A stretch of 7,467 nt of DNA, taken from positions 1 to 7,467 of the forward strand of contig JAKFXJ010000220.1 in NCBI GenBank assembly GCA_021731425.1, read 5' to 3'. The notes beneath the pieces were generated by a model. The model made no database searches and had not been told where the DNA came from. It was given only the letters and a program-made list of their open reading frames with translations. How positions within the stretch are numbered: position 1 is the stretch's first letter; the number at the start of each line of letters is the position of its first letter. The translations under genes and the position numbers were made by a program. The DNA comes from Limnohabitans sp. Lineage in GTDB: Bacteria; Pseudomonadota; Gammaproteobacteria; Burkholderiales; Burkholderiaceae_C. Positions 5,359 through 7,467 of this stretch are shown piece by piece.

Positions 5359-6926
5359 GGGGTGTGCCGCCACGCGAGCGCGGATGGCAGACCGTCTGGC
5401 CCGCGTTGGCGGGGGCTGCGCAGGCCGCGTCCATCGCCTGGCCAGGCAGTGGCCAGGCCCAGGGCTGGTTGCAGGTGTTGAGTTTGACGCTGCTGGCCGC
5501 TGGGCTGGCCCGCATGGCCCGTTCAGGTTTGACGCAGGGCCGTGGGGGCCCACTTCTCAAGCGGGCGGCTTGGTTCGGTGGTGTGTTTGCCACGGCTTGG
5601 TTGGCCGGGTGTTTTTGGTGGCTGTATGTGTCCATGCACCATGTCGGTGGCTTGCCCGCGCCCTTGGCGGTGCTGGCCGTGCTGGCTTTGGCAGCGGCGC
5701 TGGCGCTGTACTACGCTGCCGCCTCGGCCGTTTGGGTGAGCCTGGCGCGAGGCCTGGTGGACGGGCGGCCCGGTTGGGCCAGTATCTTGTTCGCCGCGGT
5801 ATGGACCTTGGCCGAACTCATGCGTGGGCGCTGGCTGACGGGTTTTCCTTGGGGGGCCGGTGGCTATGCGCATGTGGACAGCGCTTTGGTTGCCTTTGCG
5901 CCATGGGTTGGTGTGTACGGCATGGGGGCTGTGGCCGCTTGGCTGGCCATGCGCCTGGCGTTGGCGGGTTGGCGATTGCGGGCGCTGAAGCCCTTGCTGG
6001 GTGTGGGCATCGTGACTTGGACTTTGCAGGCGTTCGGGCCTGTGTTCACCACCTCCGCTGGCTTGGGGCAAGTGCAGTTGCTGCAGGCCAATATTTCGCA
6101 AACCGACAAGTTCCAGGCCGCCAGTGGCGTGCGTGATGCGCTGCAGTGGTACGACGAACAATTGCGCGCCAGCCAGCAGCCTTTGGTGGTGGCCCCTGAA
6201 ACCGCCATCCCCCTGCTGCCGCGCCATTTGCCAGAGGGTTACTGGTCCGGCTTGCAGGCGCATTTTTCAGAGCCAGGCAGACCGATGGCCTTGGTGGGCC
6301 TGCCTTTGGGCAGCCTAGACCAGGGTTACAGCAACTCGGTCGTGGCGCTGGGGCCTCAGGGCATAGCGTCCTACCGCTACGACAAATCGCACCTGGTGCC
6401 CTTTGGCGAGTTCATCCCGCCGGGTTTTGCCTGGTTCATCCGCATGATGAACATCCCTTTGGGCGACTTCAAATCGGGCGCTTGGGACCAACCTTCTTTG
6501 GCCTGGCAAGGCCAACGCTTGGCCCCCAACGTTTGTTACGAAGACCTGTTTGGCGAGGAGCTGGCCCTGCGTTTCAAAGACCCGTCCACCGCGCCCACGG
6601 CCTTGGTGAATGTGAGCAACATCGCCTGGTTTGGCGACACGCTGGCGGTGGACCAGCACTTGAACATCTCCCGCCTGAGGGCCATTGAGTTGGGCCGACC
6701 CATGCTGCGCGCCACCAACACCGGGGCCACGGCCATCATTGACCACCAGGGGCGCGTGACACACCAGTTGCCACGTTTTACCCGGGGCAGTCTGACCGGT
6801 TCTTTTGAGGGGCGCCAAGGCCTGACACCCTTTGCCCGCTGGGCCAGTGCATGGGGTTTGGCCCCTCTGTGGGCGCTGTGCTGTGTGGTGGTGGCTTGGG
6901 CTTTTTGGCAGCGGCAAAGGCCGTAA
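5355..6926 (+). CDS. lnt: Apolipoprotein N-acyltransferase
   Basis: 523 residues, near the E. coli length of 512. Lnt adds the third acyl chain to the N-terminal cysteine of lipoproteins in the inner membrane, taken from phospholipid. The N-terminal half holds several hydrophobic segments (about 14–30, 38–55, 72–93, 101–130, 140–157, 175–203 and 212–231). The carbon-nitrogen hydrolase domain spans about 238–485 and a last membrane segment about 499–517. The catalytic triad is visible: E282 in APETAI, K344 in YDKSHLVPFGE and C394 in NVCYED. E352 and E396 match further conserved glutamates, and FPWG (164–167) is the conserved membrane-loop motif. The ATG overlaps the corC stop (ATGA); only a weak GGA lies upstream, so initiation probably depends on coupling. 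The stop is TAA, followed by a 70-bp gap to glyQ. Confidence 0.96.
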   Translation: MRGVPPRERGWQTVWPALAGAAQAASIAWPGSGQAQGWLQVLSLTLLAAGLARMARSGLTQGRGGPLLKRAAWFGGVFATAWLAGCFWWLYVSMHHVGGLPAPLAVLAVLALAAALALYYAAASAVWVSLARGLVDGRPGWASILFAAVWTLAELMRGRWLTGFPWGAGGYAHVDSALVAFAPWVGVYGMGAVAAWLAMRLALAGWRLRALKPLLGVGIVTWTLQAFGPVFTTSAGLGQVQLLQANISQTDKFQAASGVRDALQWYDEQLRASQQPLVVAPETAIPLLPRHLPEGYWSGLQAHFSEPGRPMALVGLPLGSLDQGYSNSVVALGPQGIASYRYDKSHLVPFGEFIPPGFAWFIRMMNIPLGDFKSGAWDQPSLAWQGQRLAPNVCYEDLFGEELALRFKDPSTAPTALVNVSNIAWFGDTLAVDQHLNISRLRAIELGRPMLRATNTGATAIIDHQGRVTHQLPRFTRGSLTGSFEGRQGLTPFARWASAWGLAPLWALCCVVVAWAFWQRQRP

Positions 6927-6938
6927 AATGAAGGGTTC

Positions 6939-6984
6939 GCGCAAAGCTTGCGCCCATCCCTAACTCCAGCCAGCTCGCTGCTGG
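6939..6984 (+). other. lnt–glyQ gap with two small hairpins
   Basis: The 70-bp gap holds GCGCAA (6939–6944) against TTGCGC (6948–6953) with a 3-nt loop. It also holds CCAG (6966–6969) plus CAG (6971–6973) against CTG-CTGG (6978–6984) with one bulged base. Neither is followed by a T tract, so neither is called a terminator; glyQ may be read through from lnt. No strong promoter is recognised. Confidence 0.3.
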
Positions 6985-6996
6985 CCTGCTCAGGCC

Positions 6997-7467
6997 ATGT
7001 TGACCTTCCAGCAAATCATTCTCAAACTGCAGCAGTACTGGGACGCCCAGGGCTGCGCCTTGCTCCAGCCCTACGACATGGAAGTCGGCGCGGGCACCAG
7101 CCACACCGCCACGTTTTTGCGCGCCATCGGCCCCGAGCCCTGGAAAGCCGCTTATGTGCAGCCCAGCCGCCGCCCCAAAGACGGGCGCTACGGCGAGAAC
7201 CCCAACCGCCTGCAGCACTACTACCAATACCAGGTGGTCTTGAAGCCCGCCCCCAGCAACATCCTGGAGCTGTATTTGGGCTCGCTCGAAGCACTGGGTT
7301 TTGATCTGAAAAAGAACGACATCCGCTTTGTCGAAGACGACTGGGAGAACCCCACACTCGGCGCATGGGGCTTGGGCTGGGAAGTCTGGCTCAACGGCAT
7401 GGAAGTCACGCAGTTCACCTATTTCCAGCAAGTGGGCGGCATCGACTGCAAACCGATCACGGGTGAG
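6997..7467 (+). CDS. glyQ: Glycyl-tRNA synthetase alpha subunit (3' partial)
   Basis: The frame starts at ATG 6997 and stays open for 157 codons to the window edge; the family is about 300 residues, so roughly half is present. The protein begins [15 protein letters not shown], followed by [37 protein letters not shown] and [20 protein letters not shown]. These are near-invariant in bacterial GlyQ of the alpha2-beta2 glycyl-tRNA synthetase. The alpha chain holds the class II catalytic core that forms glycyl-adenylate; the tRNA-contacting beta chain (glyS) is expected directly downstream, off the right edge. The ribosome site is poor: only AGG at 6992–6994, very close to the ATG. Start choice rests on the family N-terminus. 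This gene follows corC–lnt in many betaproteobacteria. Confidence 0.97.
   Translation, partial: MLTFQQIILKLQQYWDAQGCALLQPYDMEVGAGTSHTATFLRAIGPEPWKAAYVQPSRRPKDGRYGENPNRLQHYYQYQVVLKPAPSNILELYLGSLEALGFDLKKNDIRFVEDDWENPTLGAWGLGWEVWLNGMEVTQFTYFQQVGGIDCKPITGE

Noticed and set aside
4390..5553. 387-codon open frame on the minus strand opposite corC
   Set aside because: It is a shadow of corC and lnt in GC-rich DNA; its translation has no recognisable domain, while the plus frame encodes a full CorC with its CBS domains.
5177..6136. 319-codon plus-strand open frame overlapping corC and lnt
   Set aside because: Out of frame with clear Lnt motifs; composition is Arg/Cys/Gly/Trp-rich, as expected of a shadow frame.

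Overview
The window looks like ordinary core chromosome of a GC-rich betaproteobacterium, most likely Burkholderiales and probably Comamonadaceae. This rests on three things: the gene order GNAT–corC–lnt–glyQ, an NtrX-type regulator end beside tRNA genes, and the close fit of the GlyQ, CorC and Lnt sequences to that group as I know them. No database search was possible, so the family-level placement is inference. I see no mobile element, prophage, CRISPR array, integrase or toxin-antitoxin pair, and no convincing new multi-gene system.

Left part (1–820): the C-terminal end of a Fis-type-HTH response regulator (NtrX-like) ends at 259. A tRNA cluster on the + strand follows: Phe(GAA), Asn(GUU), Asp(GUC), Gly(GCC), all with encoded CCA ends. 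An extended -10 promoter sits just ahead of tRNA-Phe. A perfect 14-bp hairpin with a T-rich tail separates tRNA-Phe from the other three. A strong hairpin at 784–813 closes the cluster and also lies just past the end of the convergent gene, so it probably serves both directions.

Middle part (827–3432, minus strand): a two-gene operon. A long-chain acyl-CoA ligase of the FadD type is followed by a metallo-beta-lactamase-fold hydrolase. The two overlap by ATGA, so they are probably translationally coupled. The ligase makes acyl-CoA for beta-oxidation or lipid synthesis. The hydrolase has a full set of metal ligands but its substrate is unknown.

Right part (3592–7467, plus strand), divergent from fadD across a 159-bp gap that carries a 10-bp palindrome: a GNAT-family acetyltransferase, a CBS-domain CorC/YbeX-type protein with a GTG start, apolipoprotein N-acyltransferase (lnt, overlapping corC by ATGA), and the first 157 codons of the glycyl-tRNA synthetase alpha chain (glyQ), cut by the window edge. 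The corC–lnt pair belongs to envelope biology (lipoprotein maturation). glyQ is a translation gene commonly placed after lnt in this group. By coincidence or otherwise, the window also holds a tRNA-Gly gene, the substrate of GlyRS.

The most worthwhile second looks are the inter-tRNA hairpin, the C·A mismatch in the tRNA-Phe acceptor stem, the unknown job of the fadD-coupled hydrolase, and the unusual initiation region of corC.
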